From contig NZ_JAHVAB010000078.1 in NCBI RefSeq assembly GCF_019264445.1, positions 1-64,000 on the forward strand: a stretch of DNA of 64,000 nt, written 5' to 3'. Numbering within the stretch: the stretch's first letter is position 1; each line of letters begins with the position of its first letter. The notes under the pieces were generated by a model, which saw only the letters and a program-made list of their open reading frames with translations, did not search any database and had not been told where the DNA came from. Below, one piece after another: positions 38,510-47,975 of the stretch. A program made the position numbers and the translations under genes. The DNA comes from Hydrogenophaga sp. Its GTDB lineage: Bacteria > Pseudomonadota > Gammaproteobacteria > Burkholderiales > Burkholderiaceae_C.

Positions 38510-40315
38510 TTGACCGACAACGCCTCACCGCAAAAGCCTCTGGACGGCACGCTCACGCAACGACTTCTGCGTTTGTGGCCCTACTTCCGCTCGGCCAAAG
38601 CCGGTATTGCGCTGGCGGCGGTGGCCACACTCATCGGCGCCTTGACCGAGCCGCTGATCCCGGCGTTGTTGAAGACCCTGCTGGACAAGGGATTCGCTCA
38701 AGGCAACGTCGAGCTATGGATGGTCCCTGTGGCCTTGATGGGTCTGTTCGGCATTCGGGGCATCGCCGGATTCACCGCACAGTACGCGCTCTCCTACACC
38801 GCCAGCCTCGGCCTGCTGAACCTTCGGCGCGCCATGTTCCTCAAGCTCAACGATGCCCAGATGACCTTGTTTGCCCGCCAGAGTGCCAGCAAGCTGTCCA
38901 ACACGCTCGTGTACGAGGTCCAGACGGGCTCGCAACTGCTGGTCACGGCCTTCCTCACGCTCACCAAGGACAGTCTGGCGGTGCTGGCTTTGCTGGGCTA
39001 TCTGCTGTATCTCAACTGGAAGCTCACACTGATCGTGCTGCTGGTCTTCCCCGGCCTGATCCTGATCATGCGGGTGCTTTCGCGCCGCTTCTACAAACTC
39101 ACGCGGGACAGCCAGCAGGCCACCGACGAGCTCGCCTACGTGGTGGAGGAAAACGCCCTCGCCCACCGCATGGTGCGGCTGCATGGCGCACAGGCGCGGC
39201 AAACACAGCGATTTGATCGCCTCAGCATGGCACTGCGTCGCCTTGCACTCAAATCCACGGTGTCGACCGCATCGATGACGCCCCTCACACAAATGCTCGC
39301 ATCGGCGGCACTCTCGGCCGTGATCGCGGTGGCCCTCTGGCAGAGCAGTACCAGCGGCGTGACGGTGGGCAACTTCGTGGCGTTCGTGACCGCCATGCTG
39401 ATGCTCATCACGCCTATTCGGCACCTTGCTGAGATCGCCGCACCCATCACGCGCGGTCTGGCGGCGCTGGAGCGGGGGCTGGAACTGATTGAGCACACGC
39501 CGGAGCAAACCGGAGGCTCGCACGTGGCAGACCGGGTGGCTGGCGCGATTGCCCTGCGCGACGTCTGGGTGCGCTATCCGGCCAAAGACGATACGGCTGC
39601 ACGTTCGGACGACGACAGTCTGGTCGCCCTGCGCGGCATCTCGCTGGACATCCGACCGGGCGAGGTGGTGGCCTTTGTAGGCCCTTCCGGCTCGGGCAAA
39701 ACCACCCTCGTCAATCTGCTGCCCCGGTTTGTGGAGATCGAACGCGGCGACATTCGGCTGGACGGCACACCGTTGGCCGATTGGGAGCTGAGCAGCCTGC
39801 GCCGGCAGTACGCCATGGTCAGCCAGGATGTCGTCATGCTCAACGAAAGCCTGGCGGCCAACGTCGCGCTGGGGGCAGTCGATGCCCAGATCGATGAAGA
39901 CCGCGTGCGCGCTGCGCTGGCATCGGCCAACCTGGGCGAGCTGATCGAGCGCCTGCCACAGGGAATCCACAGCACGGTGGGGCACAACGCCGCCGAGCTC
40001 TCCGGCGGCCAGCGCCAGCGCCTGGCCATCGCGCGGGCCATCTACAAAGACGCACCGATCCTGATACTGGACGAAGCCACCTCAGCGCTGGACAACGAGT
40101 CCGAGAGGCTGGTGCAGGATGCCCTGGCAGGTCTGATGCGGGGCCGCACCACCCTCGTCATCGCCCACAGGCTATCGACCATCGAACACGCGGACCGGGT
40201 CGTCGTGCTGGCCGATGGCCGCATCCGCGAGCAGGGCACACACCGCGAGCTGCTGCAGGCCGACGGCCTCTACGCACGCCTGCACGCACAAAGCTTCAGG
40301 ACCGAAGCACCCTGA
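38510..40315 (+). CDS. msbA: Lipid A export ABC transporter MsbA
   Basis: Flips core-lipid A across the inner membrane. 601 residues, a half-transporter that dimerises. Six membrane helices occupy about 20-320. The nucleotide-binding domain has Walker A GPSGSGKTT (about 391), signature LSGGQRQRLAIARAI (about 497) and Walker B ILILDEATSALD (about 517), followed by the H-loop VIAHRLSTIEHAD. The start is TTG at 38510; no ATG or GTG fits the frame nearby. It is divergent from tolB across 216 nt, which contains a 9-bp hairpin at 38384-38406, and convergent with rng. Confidence 0.93.
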   Translation: MTDNASPQKPLDGTLTQRLLRLWPYFRSAKAGIALAAVATLIGALTEPLIPALLKTLLDKGFAQGNVELWMVPVALMGLFGIRGIAGFTAQYALSYTASLGLLNLRRAMFLKLNDAQMTLFARQSASKLSNTLVYEVQTGSQLLVTAFLTLTKDSLAVLALLGYLLYLNWKLTLIVLLVFPGLILIMRVLSRRFYKLTRDSQQATDELAYVVEENALAHRMVRLHGAQARQTQRFDRLSMALRRLALKSTVSTASMTPLTQMLASAALSAVIAVALWQSSTSGVTVGNFVAFVTAMLMLITPIRHLAEIAAPITRGLAALERGLELIEHTPEQTGGSHVADRVAGAIALRDVWVRYPAKDDTAARSDDDSLVALRGISLDIRPGEVVAFVGPSGSGKTTLVNLLPRFVEIERGDIRLDGTPLADWELSSLRRQYAMVSQDVVMLNESLAANVALGAVDAQIDEDRVRAALASANLGELIERLPQGIHSTVGHNAAELSGGQRQRLAIARAIYKDAPILILDEATSALDNESERLVQDALAGLMRGRTTLVIAHRLSTIEHADRVVVLADGRIREQGTHRELLQADGLYARLHAQSFRTEAP

Positions 40316-40330
40316 ACCGAACGCGCTGCC

Positions 40331-41887
40331 TCACAGCAGCACGATGTCGTATTGCTCCTGCGTCATCGAACTCTCGCTTTGAAGCGATATCGGTTTGCCG
40401 ATGAAATCGGACAGGCCTGCAAGGTGGGCACGCTCTTCGTCGAGAAACAGCTCGATCACCTTGGGCGACCCGACCACGCGGAATTCGCGTGGATTGAAGG
40501 CTCGGGCCTCGCGCAGGATTTCGCGCAGGATGTCATAGCAGATGCTGCGCGCGGTTTTCACCACGCCGCGCCCGCTGCACGCCTCGCACGGCTCGCTGAG
40601 CATGTGCGCCAACGATTCCCGCGTTCGCTTGCGCGTCATCTCCACCAGACCGAGTTGGGAAAAGCCGCCCGTCATCGTCTTCACACGGTCACGCGCCAGC
40701 TGCTTGCGAAACTCCGTGAGCACAGCTTCACGGTGGTCGTCGCGCACCATGTCGATGAAGTCGACGATCACAATGCCGCCAAGGTTGCGCAAACGAAGCT
40801 GGCGCGCAATGGCCTGGGCGGCCTCAAGATTGGTGCGAAAGACCGTATCGTCGAAGTTTCGCGCACCCACAAAACCACCGGTGTTCACATCCACCGTGGT
40901 CAGTGCTTCGGTCTGGTCGATCACAAGGTAGCCGCCCGATTTCAGGTCCACGCGGCGGCTGAGGGCGCGCACGATGTCCTCGTCCACGCTGAACAAATCG
41001 AATATGGGCCGCTCGCCGCTGTAGTGATGCAGCTTGCCCACGGTGTCCGGCATGAATTCAGCCGCGAAGCCGCTCAGCAGGCCGTGTTGCTCGCGGGAAT
41101 CGATGCGGATCGATTGGGTATCGGCACCCACCAGATCCCGCAACACGCGCTGCATGAGGTTAAGATCTTCGTGCAGAAGCGTCGCAGGTGGCTGCCGCGT
41201 GGCCGCCTCCTTGATGCGCAACCAGGTTTTGCGCAAATAGGCCGTGTCGTCCACCAGCTCTTCATCGGACGCGTCTTCAGCGTTGGTTCGCAGAATGAAG
41301 CCACCGGCGGGACTGCCATCCGACGTGGCCGTCAGCTGCACGAGCCGTTGCCGCAAAGACTCGCGCTGGGCAGGCGGAATCTTCTGTGATACGCCGATGT
41401 GGTTGTCCTGTGGCAGGAACACCAGCAAACGCCCGGCGATACTGATCTGGGCGGTAAGCCTGGCGCCTTTGGTGCCGATGGGGTCCTTGAGCACCTGCAC
41501 CATCAGCGCCTGCCCCTCGAAGATTTGCCTTTCGATGGGCAGGACCGGATTGGCAGCGAGAAGCTTGGCGCCAGCACCCGCGACAGCCACGGGCAGATTG
41601 ACGTCGGTGCCGGCCACGGCGGCCGGCCGCTCTCGTGGGGCGGCGTGCTTGGCCGCGATGTTGGGCATGAGATCGGCCACGTGCAGGAACGCCGCGCGGT
41701 CCAGGCCGATGTCAATGAAGGCCGACTGCATGCCGGGCAACACGCGCGACACCTTGCCGAGATAGATGTTGCCCACCAGACCGCGCTCCAGCGTGCGTTC
41801 CAGATGCACCTCTTGCACCGCGCCCTGCTCCACCACCGCCACACGCGTTTCCTGCGGCGACCAATTGATCAGAATGTCCTGGCTCAT
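40331..41887 (-). CDS. rng: Ribonuclease G
   Basis: Endoribonuclease of the RNase E/G family for 16S rRNA 5' maturation and mRNA decay. 518 residues: N-terminal S1 domain (GLVGNIYLGKVSRVLPGMQS), the DNase I-like catalytic part with metal aspartates D333 (TVDVNTGGF) and D376 (IVDFIDM), and the zinc-link CEAC (about 434). It lacks the long C-terminal scaffold of RNase E. An Ala/Pro-rich insert of about 35 residues (roughly 78-115) lies within the S1 region. GAGAAGGG lies upstream of the ATG. It is the last gene of the purD-hemF-maf run. Confidence 0.95.
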   Translation of the reverse strand: MSQDILINWSPQETRVAVVEQGAVQEVHLERTLERGLVGNIYLGKVSRVLPGMQSAFIDIGLDRAAFLHVADLMPNIAAKHAAPRERPAAVAGTDVNLPVAVAGAGAKLLAANPVLPIERQIFEGQALMVQVLKDPIGTKGARLTAQISIAGRLLVFLPQDNHIGVSQKIPPAQRESLRQRLVQLTATSDGSPAGGFILRTNAEDASDEELVDDTAYLRKTWLRIKEAATRQPPATLLHEDLNLMQRVLRDLVGADTQSIRIDSREQHGLLSGFAAEFMPDTVGKLHHYSGERPIFDLFSVDEDIVRALSRRVDLKSGGYLVIDQTEALTTVDVNTGGFVGARNFDDTVFRTNLEAAQAIARQLRLRNLGGIVIVDFIDMVRDDHREAVLTEFRKQLARDRVKTMTGGFSQLGLVEMTRKRTRESLAHMLSEPCEACSGRGVVKTARSICYDILREILREARAFNPREFRVVGSPKVIELFLDEERAHLAGLSDFIGKPISLQSESSMTQEQYDIVLL

Positions 41888-41917
41888 GAAGCCCTTCTCC
41901 GTGGCGTGTTGGGTGCG

Positions 41918-42535
41918 TCAGATCAGCTGCACGCCTGCCGCGTTCAGCACCTGCGCCGTCTCGTGCGCAGGCAACCCCATGATGCCCGAATAACTCCCGC
42001 TGATGTGACTCACCCACAAACCCGCGCGGCCCTGAATGGCATAGGCGCCGGCCTTGCCCATGGGTTCACCGCTCTGTACATAGCGGCGTATCTGGGCGGT
42101 GGTCAGCGGTTCAAACGTCACCCAGGAAGTCGAGAGAGCCGTCCACGTGCGAACACCCCGCGAAGTGGCTTTGCCGACCGCCACAGCGGTGAGCACGCGG
42201 TGGCGCTTGCCCGCCAGCGCGCTCAGCATGTGGCCCGCGTCATCGGCATCGGTCGGCTTTCCCAGGATGCGCCGACCGAGAGCCACCGTCGTGTCGGCGC
42301 ACAGCACCGGCGCAGCAGGCAGCTGCCGGCGCTTGAGCCGCAAGAGCGACGCTTCCAGCTTCAAAGCCGTCACGCGCTGCACATAGCTCGCGGGGGATTC
42401 ACCCGCGAGCGTCACCTCCAGCGCTTCCGCATCCTCATCTGCGCCGGGCAAAAGCAGTTCGCAGCGAACGCCCCACTGCTCCAGCAACTGCAGCCGGCGT
42501 GGGCTCTGGGAGGCCAGATAAATGAAGTGGGTCAT
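41918..42535 (-). CDS. maf: Maf-family nucleotide pyrophosphatase
   Basis: Hydrolyses non-canonical nucleoside triphosphates to monophosphates (house-cleaning). 205 residues; the Maf signature [11 protein letters not shown] is near the N-terminus (8-18) and the catalytic Asp region is [11 protein letters not shown] (about 72-82), then [20 protein letters not shown]. Whether it is the dTTP/UTP (YhdE) or m7GTP (YceF) subtype cannot be decided by eye. The start overlaps the rlmH stop (ATGA). Confidence 0.92.
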   Translation of the reverse strand: MTHFIYLASQSPRRLQLLEQWGVRCELLLPGADEDAEALEVTLAGESPASYVQRVTALKLEASLLRLKRRQLPAAPVLCADTTVALGRRILGKPTDADDAGHMLSALAGKRHRVLTAVAVGKATSRGVRTWTALSTSWVTFEPLTTAQIRRYVQSGEPMGKAGAYAIQGRAGLWVSHISGSYSGIMGLPAHETAQVLNAAGVQLI

Positions 42536-42999
42536 TCGCGGTGGTAGGGGTGGTTGGCGTTCACGGACCAGGCGCGGTAGAGCTGTTCGATCAGCAACAC
42601 CCGCACCATGGCGTGAGGCAGCGTGAGGTCGGACAGCCGGATGCGCTGGTGGGCGGCGGCACGAAAGGCAGGATCGAGCCCGTCCGGACCACCGATCACC
42701 AGCGCGACGTCGTCACCCTCCAGTTGCCAAAGTTGCAACTGCTGCGCGAGGGCCTTCGTGGTGAGCGTGGTGCCGCGTTCGTCCAGTGCCACCACTCGGG
42801 CTCCACGCGGGATGGCGGCCTCGATGCGCTCGCGCTCGGCCGTCAGCAAGGTTTCCAGCGCCTTGGAGCCTCGCGGCTCGGTCTTGACGGCTTTGAGCTC
42901 GACCCGCAGTTCGGGCGGGAAGCGTTTGGCGTAATCGTCGTAGGCCGTTTGAGCCCAGTCGGGCACCCGTTGCCCGACCGCGACGATCAACAGCTTCAT
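42532..42999 (-). CDS. rlmH: 23S rRNA (pseudouridine-1915-N3) methyltransferase RlmH
   Basis: SPOUT-class methyltransferase acting on helix 69 of 23S rRNA in assembled ribosomes. The 155-residue length is typical. Motifs: [24 protein letters not shown] and the knot-forming [20 protein letters not shown], ending HPYHRE. It overlaps rsfS upstream and maf downstream, each by 4 nt. Confidence 0.97.
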   Translation of the reverse strand: MKLLIVAVGQRVPDWAQTAYDDYAKRFPPELRVELKAVKTEPRGSKALETLLTAERERIEAAIPRGARVVALDERGTTLTTKALAQQLQLWQLEGDDVALVIGGPDGLDPAFRAAAHQRIRLSDLTLPHAMVRVLLIEQLYRAWSVNANHPYHRE

Positions 43000-43664
43000 G
43001 CCTTCTTCTTGGCGGCCGGTTTGCCGGCTTTCTTGGCAGCAGGTTTAGCCACGGTTTTCTTTGCCGCAGGTTTGCCCACCACCACCTTGGGCAGCGCAGC
43101 CTTGGCGGGCGCGCGCTTGGCTGCAGGTTTCGCTGCGGGTTTTGCCGCTGCACTCTTCTTGGCGGGCACCGGAGGCGCCGCTTTGGCGGCGGTCTTGCGC
43201 ACGACCTTCTTGGCTGACACCGGCGCCGCTTCCGGCGCTTTCTTCACGGCCTTCTTTTTGGCCGCAGGAGCGATAGGAGCCGCCAGGGGCTTCTCCGCTC
43301 CGTGCTTGAGGCGCACGGGCTTGGCGCCCCAGATTTCCTCGAGCCGGTAGTACTGGCGGATCACGGGCTGCATCACGTGGGCCACGGCAGCGCCGCAGTC
43401 CACGATGATCCATTCGCCGTTGTCCTCGCCTTCAATGCGCGGTTTGTCAAAGCCCGCCTCGCGAACGGCATCGCGCACGCTTGCGGCCAGGGCTTTGGTC
43501 TGCCGATTGGAAGTGCCGCTGGCCACGATGACCCGCTCGAACAGAGGGGAGAGGTGCTCGGTGTTGAAAACCACGATGTCCTGACCCTTGACGTCCTCAA
43601 GGCCATCGACGATGGCGCGCTGGAGTCTCTGGATGTCTTTCTTGGCTGTGGTTTCGCTGGTCAT
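42996..43664 (-). CDS. rsfS: Ribosome silencing factor RsfS with Lys/Ala/Pro-rich C-terminal tail
   Basis: Binds ribosomal protein uL14 and blocks subunit joining in starvation. The core (about 1-125) is complete: [40 protein letters not shown], then [20 protein letters not shown] and YYRLEEIWG. It is followed by about 95 residues of almost pure Lys, Ala, Pro and Val in histone-H1/AlgP-like repeats ([10 protein letters not shown]). Normal RsfS proteins are 105-130 residues, so the tail is an added module. It overlaps nadD and rlmH by 4 nt. Confidence 0.94.
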   Translation of the reverse strand: MTSETTAKKDIQRLQRAIVDGLEDVKGQDIVVFNTEHLSPLFERVIVASGTSNRQTKALAASVRDAVREAGFDKPRIEGEDNGEWIIVDCGAAVAHVMQPVIRQYYRLEEIWGAKPVRLKHGAEKPLAAPIAPAAKKKAVKKAPEAAPVSAKKVVRKTAAKAAPPVPAKKSAAAKPAAKPAAKRAPAKAALPKVVVGKPAAKKTVAKPAAKKAGKPAAKKKA

Positions 43665-44305
43665 GTAGGGGGCTGGTAAAGGTGGTGTTGTGAAATATAG
43701 CGTGCGACGGCCTCTGGCACCAGAACATCGAGCGCAGCGGCGCTCAAGGCAGGCTGACCCACACGGGCGCGTACCGCGCTTGCGCTGATGTTCTTCAGGG
43801 GCATGTTGAGCAACTCGAATGGCAGGTCCACGCCCGACAGGTCGGTCTCCATGTCCTGATCGAGCGATGCGTCGGCCCCGATGTTGGTGGCCCGGTTGGC
43901 CACGGCAAGTGTGGCCAACTCAAGCACCTCCTGCCACCGAACCCAGCTCTTGAAAGCCAGCAACTGGTCTGCGCCGAGCACGAGGAAGAGTTCGGCCTGG
44001 GGATACTCGCGTTGGAGCTCGCGCAGTGTGTCGGCGGTGTAGCTCGGGCCCTCTCGCTGAATCTCACGCGGATCGAGCCTGACGTCAGGCAAATCCCCGA
44101 AGGCCAGTTCGCACATGGCCACGCGGTCTTCGGCGGACGACAGAATGCGCGACTTGTGCCACGCGTGGCCCGTTGGCAGGATGTGCAGCACATCCAGCCC
44201 GAGCTGGCTGAGGGCCGTTTCGGCCAGGGCGCGATGCGCCCAGTGCGGCGGATCGAAAGCACCGCCGAACATGCCGACGCGGCGGGGTTGAGCCATGTCG
44301 GTCAT
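43661..44305 (-). CDS. nadD: Nicotinate-nucleotide adenylyltransferase
   Basis: Converts nicotinate mononucleotide and ATP to deamido-NAD in NAD biosynthesis. 214 residues; the nucleotidyltransferase motif GGAFDPPHWAH is at 14-24 (H21 and H24 bind ATP phosphates). The second motif near residue 177 reads ISASAVRAR, whereas most family members have ISSTxIR. Its ATG overlaps the hemF stop (TGATG). An internal ATG at 44296 is an alternative start. Confidence 0.95.
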   Translation of the reverse strand: MTDMAQPRRVGMFGGAFDPPHWAHRALAETALSQLGLDVLHILPTGHAWHKSRILSSAEDRVAMCELAFGDLPDVRLDPREIQREGPSYTADTLRELQREYPQAELFLVLGADQLLAFKSWVRWQEVLELATLAVANRATNIGADASLDQDMETDLSGVDLPFELLNMPLKNISASAVRARVGQPALSAAALDVLVPEAVARYISQHHLYQPPT

Positions 44306-45228
44306 CAGATCCAGTCCTTGCGCACCAGAAACTCCTTGTAGAGGCGGTCTTCAGGCGTCCCCTTCTTGGTCTTGCGGTTGTAGGCCCAACTCACCAACGG
44401 CGGCATGGACAGCAGGATCGACTCGGCGCGCCCGCCCGATTGCAGGCCAAAGTGCGTACCGCGGTCCCAGACGAGGTTGAACTCCACATAGCGACCGCGG
44501 CGGTACAGCTGGAAGCTGCGCTCGCGCTCGCCGTAGGGCGTGTTCTTGCGGCGGTCGACGATGGGCAGGTACGCATCCAGAAAGGCGTCGCCCACCGAGC
44601 TCATCATGGCGAAGCTGCCATCGAATCCGAGCTCGGAAAAGTCGTCAAAAAAGACACCCCCGATACCGCGCTGTTCGTCGCGGTGCTTCAAAAAGAAGTA
44701 CTCGTCGCACCAGGTCTTGAATCGGGGGTACTTGTCGACACCGAAGGGGTCGAGCGCGTTTTTTGTGGAGCGGTGGAAATGCACCGCGTCTTCCTCGAAG
44801 CCATAGTAGGGCGTGAGGTCCATGCCGCCACCGAACCAGCACACCGGCTCGCCGCCCGCCGGCGTCGCCGCGATCATGCGCACGTTCATGTGCACCGTAG
44901 GTACGTAGGGATTGCGCGGATGAAACACCAGCGACACGCCCATGGCCTCAAAGGGTGCGCCACTCAGCTCGGGGCGGTGCTGTGTGGCCGACGGCGGCAA
45001 GCGCGGACCGGTGACATGCGAAAACCCGCATCCCGCACGCTCGAACACGGCGCCGTCTTCCAGAATCTGCGTGATCCCGCTGCCTTGCAACGGCTCGCCT
45101 GCGGGCTTGGTCCAGCGATCCACCACAAACTGCCCACCATCGACCAGCGCCACGGTGGAAACGATTCGATCCTGCAGGTCGGTGAGGTATTCACGGACCA
45201 GGGACGTGGGGGTCGGTTGCATGCTCAT
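44305..45228 (-). CDS. hemF: Oxygen-dependent coproporphyrinogen III oxidase
   Basis: Aerobic heme synthesis step that decarboxylates coproporphyrinogen III. 307 residues; typical segments are [40 protein letters not shown] (substrate-binding His and Asp) and [20 protein letters not shown] near the C-terminus, which ends [15 protein letters not shown]. The ATG overlaps the acyltransferase stop by 4 nt. Being the oxygen-using form, it implies aerobic growth. Confidence 0.98.
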   Translation of the reverse strand: MSMQPTPTSLVREYLTDLQDRIVSTVALVDGGQFVVDRWTKPAGEPLQGSGITQILEDGAVFERAGCGFSHVTGPRLPPSATQHRPELSGAPFEAMGVSLVFHPRNPYVPTVHMNVRMIAATPAGGEPVCWFGGGMDLTPYYGFEEDAVHFHRSTKNALDPFGVDKYPRFKTWCDEYFFLKHRDEQRGIGGVFFDDFSELGFDGSFAMMSSVGDAFLDAYLPIVDRRKNTPYGERERSFQLYRRGRYVEFNLVWDRGTHFGLQSGGRAESILLSMPPLVSWAYNRKTKKGTPEDRLYKEFLVRKDWI

Positions 45229-45866
45229 ACCGTGTGGGCAGGAAAGGGCTTGGACAAGGGTTGCACAGGACTGGCGAACTCGGCATGCAAACCTCGCACG
45301 CCATCGTACGAAGCTGCCATACGGGCGTAGTCTGCCGCCTCATCGCCCGTCAGGCGCAGGAAGTCGGTGACGCTCACCGTTTTGCGACTGTAATCGAGGC
45401 GCACGAGCGCGAGCGGAACGTCTGCCCCCAGCGCCACCTGGTAGAAACCGCTGCGCCACCCCTGTGTGCGCCGACGCGTTCCTTCGGGCGACAGGGCCAG
45501 CCACAGCAAGCGCTGTTCTTGCTTGTGCTGCTGCATCAGCGCCACCATGTGTCCCACCACACCCTGCGGCGATTGGCGATGGAGCGGAATGCCGCCCAGC
45601 CAGCGCATCCAGGCGCCCAACAGCGGAATGCGAAACAGCGCGTCTTTTCCCCAGAACCGCGCGGGCACGCCAATCGCCCACTTGACCAGCAGCATGATGG
45701 GGAAATCCCAGTTGCTCGTGTGCGGGTAGACGATGGCCACGCCTTGAAGGCGAGGAAAGCCGTCGAAATCGAGTTGCCACCCCATGCGGGTGAGCAGCCA
45801 GCGCGACAGCGACGAGCCTCGAAACCGAACCGTGTGAGGTCCGGGGTAGTCGGCAGAGAGGCTCAA
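45225..45866 (-). CDS. PlsC-like lysophospholipid acyltransferase family protein
   Basis: Inner-membrane acyltransferase of the LPLAT superfamily. Motif I is PHTSNWD (HxxxxD type; H49 and D54). Motif III is SPEGTRRR (PEGT at 127-130), preceded by [20 protein letters not shown] (motif II region with F/R). I chose the TTG at 45866 because it overlaps the purD stop by 4 nt like its neighbours; a GTG at 45896 would overlap by 34 nt. It gives 213 residues, shorter than PlsC (about 240), resembling small membrane acyltransferases of unknown acceptor. Confidence 0.82.
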   Translation of the reverse strand: MSLSADYPGPHTVRFRGSSLSRWLLTRMGWQLDFDGFPRLQGVAIVYPHTSNWDFPIMLLVKWAIGVPARFWGKDALFRIPLLGAWMRWLGGIPLHRQSPQGVVGHMVALMQQHKQEQRLLWLALSPEGTRRRTQGWRSGFYQVALGADVPLALVRLDYSRKTVSVTDFLRLTGDEAADYARMAASYDGVRGLHAEFASPVQPLSKPFPAHTV

Positions 45867-47137
45867 AGCGCGCGATATCCGATGTCGCGGCGGCACTGCA
45901 TGCCATCGAAGTGGATGGCATCCACCACCTCGTATGCACGCTGACGGGCTTGGACCATGGTGTCGGCCAGCGCAGTCACGCAGAGCACGCGGCCACCCGA
46001 CACCTGAATGGCACCGCCCTGCCGGGTGGTCCCCGCATGAAACACCATGCGGCTGGCGTCATCGGCAGGCAGCCCCGTGATCGCGTCGCCCTTGCGGGGG
46101 TTCAACGGGTAACCGGCTGCAGCCAGCACCACACCCAGGGCAATACGGGGATCCCATTCAAGCGTCACGCGGTGGAGTTCGCCGCGCGTGGCCGACAGCA
46201 GGGTCTGCGTCAGGTGGCTGCGCAGGCGCATCATGATCGGCTGCGTTTCGGGGTCGCCCATGCGGCAATTGAACTCCAGCGTCTTCACCTTGCCGTCGGG
46301 CGTGATCATGAGGCCGGCGTAAAGGAACCCTGTGTAGGGAATGCCATCGGCCTTCATGCCACGCAGCGTGGGCAGGATGACCTCGTTCATCGCGCACTCG
46401 TGCACCGCGGGCGTGACCACAGGTGCGGGGGAATACGCGCCCATGCCACCCGTGTTCGGGCCTTGGTCGGCGTCTTGCAGCCGCTTGTGATCCTGGCTGG
46501 TGGCCAATGCCAACGCGTGCTCGCCGTCGCACAGCACGATGAAACTGGCCTCTTCTCCGACCAGGAATTCCTCGATCACGACCCGTGCACCGCCTTCGTT
46601 GTGTGCTACGCCCAGCGTGTTGTCCAGCAGCATGAAATCAATCGCTTCATGGGCCTCGGCCAGCGTCATGGCCACCACCACACCTTTGCCGGCGGCCAGG
46701 CCATCGGCCTTGATCACGATGGGCGCGCCCTCGGCCTGCACGTAGGCATGCGCCGCCGCAGGGTCTGTAAAGGTCTGATACCGGGCCGTGGGAATGCCAT
46801 GCCGCTGCATGAAGGCTTTGGAAAATGCCTTGGAGCTTTCCAGCTGCGCAGCGGCCTTCGTGGGGCCAAAAATGGGCAAGCTATGGGCGCGAAACTCATC
46901 CACCACACCAGCCGCCAGTGGCGCCTCGGGCCCGACCACAGTGAGCGCCACCCCCTCAGCCTGCGCCCAGGCGCGCAAGGCCGCCTTGTCGGTGATGTCG
47001 AGATTCGTCAGGGCCGGGTCGCGCGCGGTACCCGCGTTGCCGGGCGCCACAAATACCTGCTGCACACCTTCGTCCTGCGCGAGCTTCCAGGCCAGCGCAT
47101 GCTCGCGGCCGCCGCCGCCAATCACGAGTACTTTCAT
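45863..47137 (-). CDS. purD: Phosphoribosylamine-glycine ligase
   Basis: ATP-grasp enzyme of purine synthesis. 424 residues. The N-terminal dinucleotide-like motif is MKVLVIGGGGREHALAWKLA; the ATP-grasp domain has SSKAFSKAFMQRHGIPTARY, VIKADGLAAGKGVVVA and GEEASFIVLCDGEHALALAT, and the active site is DADQGPNTGGMGAYSPAPVV. A C-terminal beta domain closes the protein. The gap from yebC is 11 nt. Confidence 0.98.
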   Translation of the reverse strand: MKVLVIGGGGREHALAWKLAQDEGVQQVFVAPGNAGTARDPALTNLDITDKAALRAWAQAEGVALTVVGPEAPLAAGVVDEFRAHSLPIFGPTKAAAQLESSKAFSKAFMQRHGIPTARYQTFTDPAAAHAYVQAEGAPIVIKADGLAAGKGVVVAMTLAEAHEAIDFMLLDNTLGVAHNEGGARVVIEEFLVGEEASFIVLCDGEHALALATSQDHKRLQDADQGPNTGGMGAYSPAPVVTPAVHECAMNEVILPTLRGMKADGIPYTGFLYAGLMITPDGKVKTLEFNCRMGDPETQPIMMRLRSHLTQTLLSATRGELHRVTLEWDPRIALGVVLAAAGYPLNPRKGDAITGLPADDASRMVFHAGTTRQGGAIQVSGGRVLCVTALADTMVQARQRAYEVVDAIHFDGMQCRRDIGYRAL

Positions 47138-47148
47138 CCGGGCCGCCC

Positions 47149-47874
47149 TTACTCGCCAATTTCAGCGTTGTGGAAAACGTCCTGCACGTCGTCCAGGTCT
47201 TCCAGCACGTCCAGCAGCTTCTGCATGCGCGCAGCGTCATCACCCGCCAACGCGATGGTGTTCTCGGCCCGGATCGTCACCTCGGCCACCTCCGGCTTGA
47301 GGCCTGCGGCCTCCAGTGCGTTTTTCACTGCCTCGAAATCCACGGGCGAGGTCAGCACCTCGATGGCGCCGTCGTCGTCGCTGATCACGTCGTCTGCGCC
47401 GGCTTCGAGCGCGATCTCCATGACCTTGTCTTCGGACGTGCCCGGTGCGAACACCAGCTGGCCGCAATGCTTGAACTGGAAAGACACAGAGCCATCGGTG
47501 CCCAGGTTGCCACCGTACTTGCTGAACGCATGCCGCACCTCAGCCACCGTGCGCACACGGTTGTCGGTCATGGTGTCGACGATCACGGCAGCGCCACCGA
47601 TGCCATACCCCTCGTAGCGGATTTCCTCCAGCGCCTGCCCCTCGAGGTTGCCGGACGCTTTGTCCACGTTGTATTTGATGCGGTCAGCCGGCATGTTCGC
47701 GGCTTTGGCCTTCTCGATCGCCAGGCGCAGCCGCGGGTTCATGGTCGGGTCGCCACCGCCCTGACGCGCCGCCACGGTGATTTCACGGATGACTCGTGTC
47801 CAGATCTTCCCGCGCTTCTCGTCCTGGCGTCCCTTGCGGTGCTGAATATTTGCCCATTTGCTGTGTCCGGCCAC
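47149..47874 (-). CDS. YebC/PmpR-family protein (transcription or translation factor)
   Basis: 241 residues. The N-terminus [20 protein letters not shown] is diagnostic, followed by [20 protein letters not shown] and [20 protein letters not shown]. Family members have been described as DNA-binding regulators and, more recently, as translation factors relieving ribosome stalling. It heads the minus-strand run of nine genes and is divergent from the DUF853 ATPase gene across a 101-nt gap that contains a TAATAA (-10-like) at 47908-47913. Confidence 0.95.
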   Translation of the reverse strand: MAGHSKWANIQHRKGRQDEKRGKIWTRVIREITVAARQGGGDPTMNPRLRLAIEKAKAANMPADRIKYNVDKASGNLEGQALEEIRYEGYGIGGAAVIVDTMTDNRVRTVAEVRHAFSKYGGNLGTDGSVSFQFKHCGQLVFAPGTSEDKVMEIALEAGADDVISDDDGAIEVLTSPVDFEAVKNALEAAGLKPEVAEVTIRAENTIALAGDDAARMQKLLDVLEDLDDVQDVFHNAEIGE

Positions 47875-47975
47875 GAAATTGTCCTTTTGCCCGTTCTGGC
47901 TTTGATCTAATAAGCGGCCGATTTTACGTTTTCACCCGCCCAGCCCCGAACCCGCTTCCACAAGGAACCACCGCC

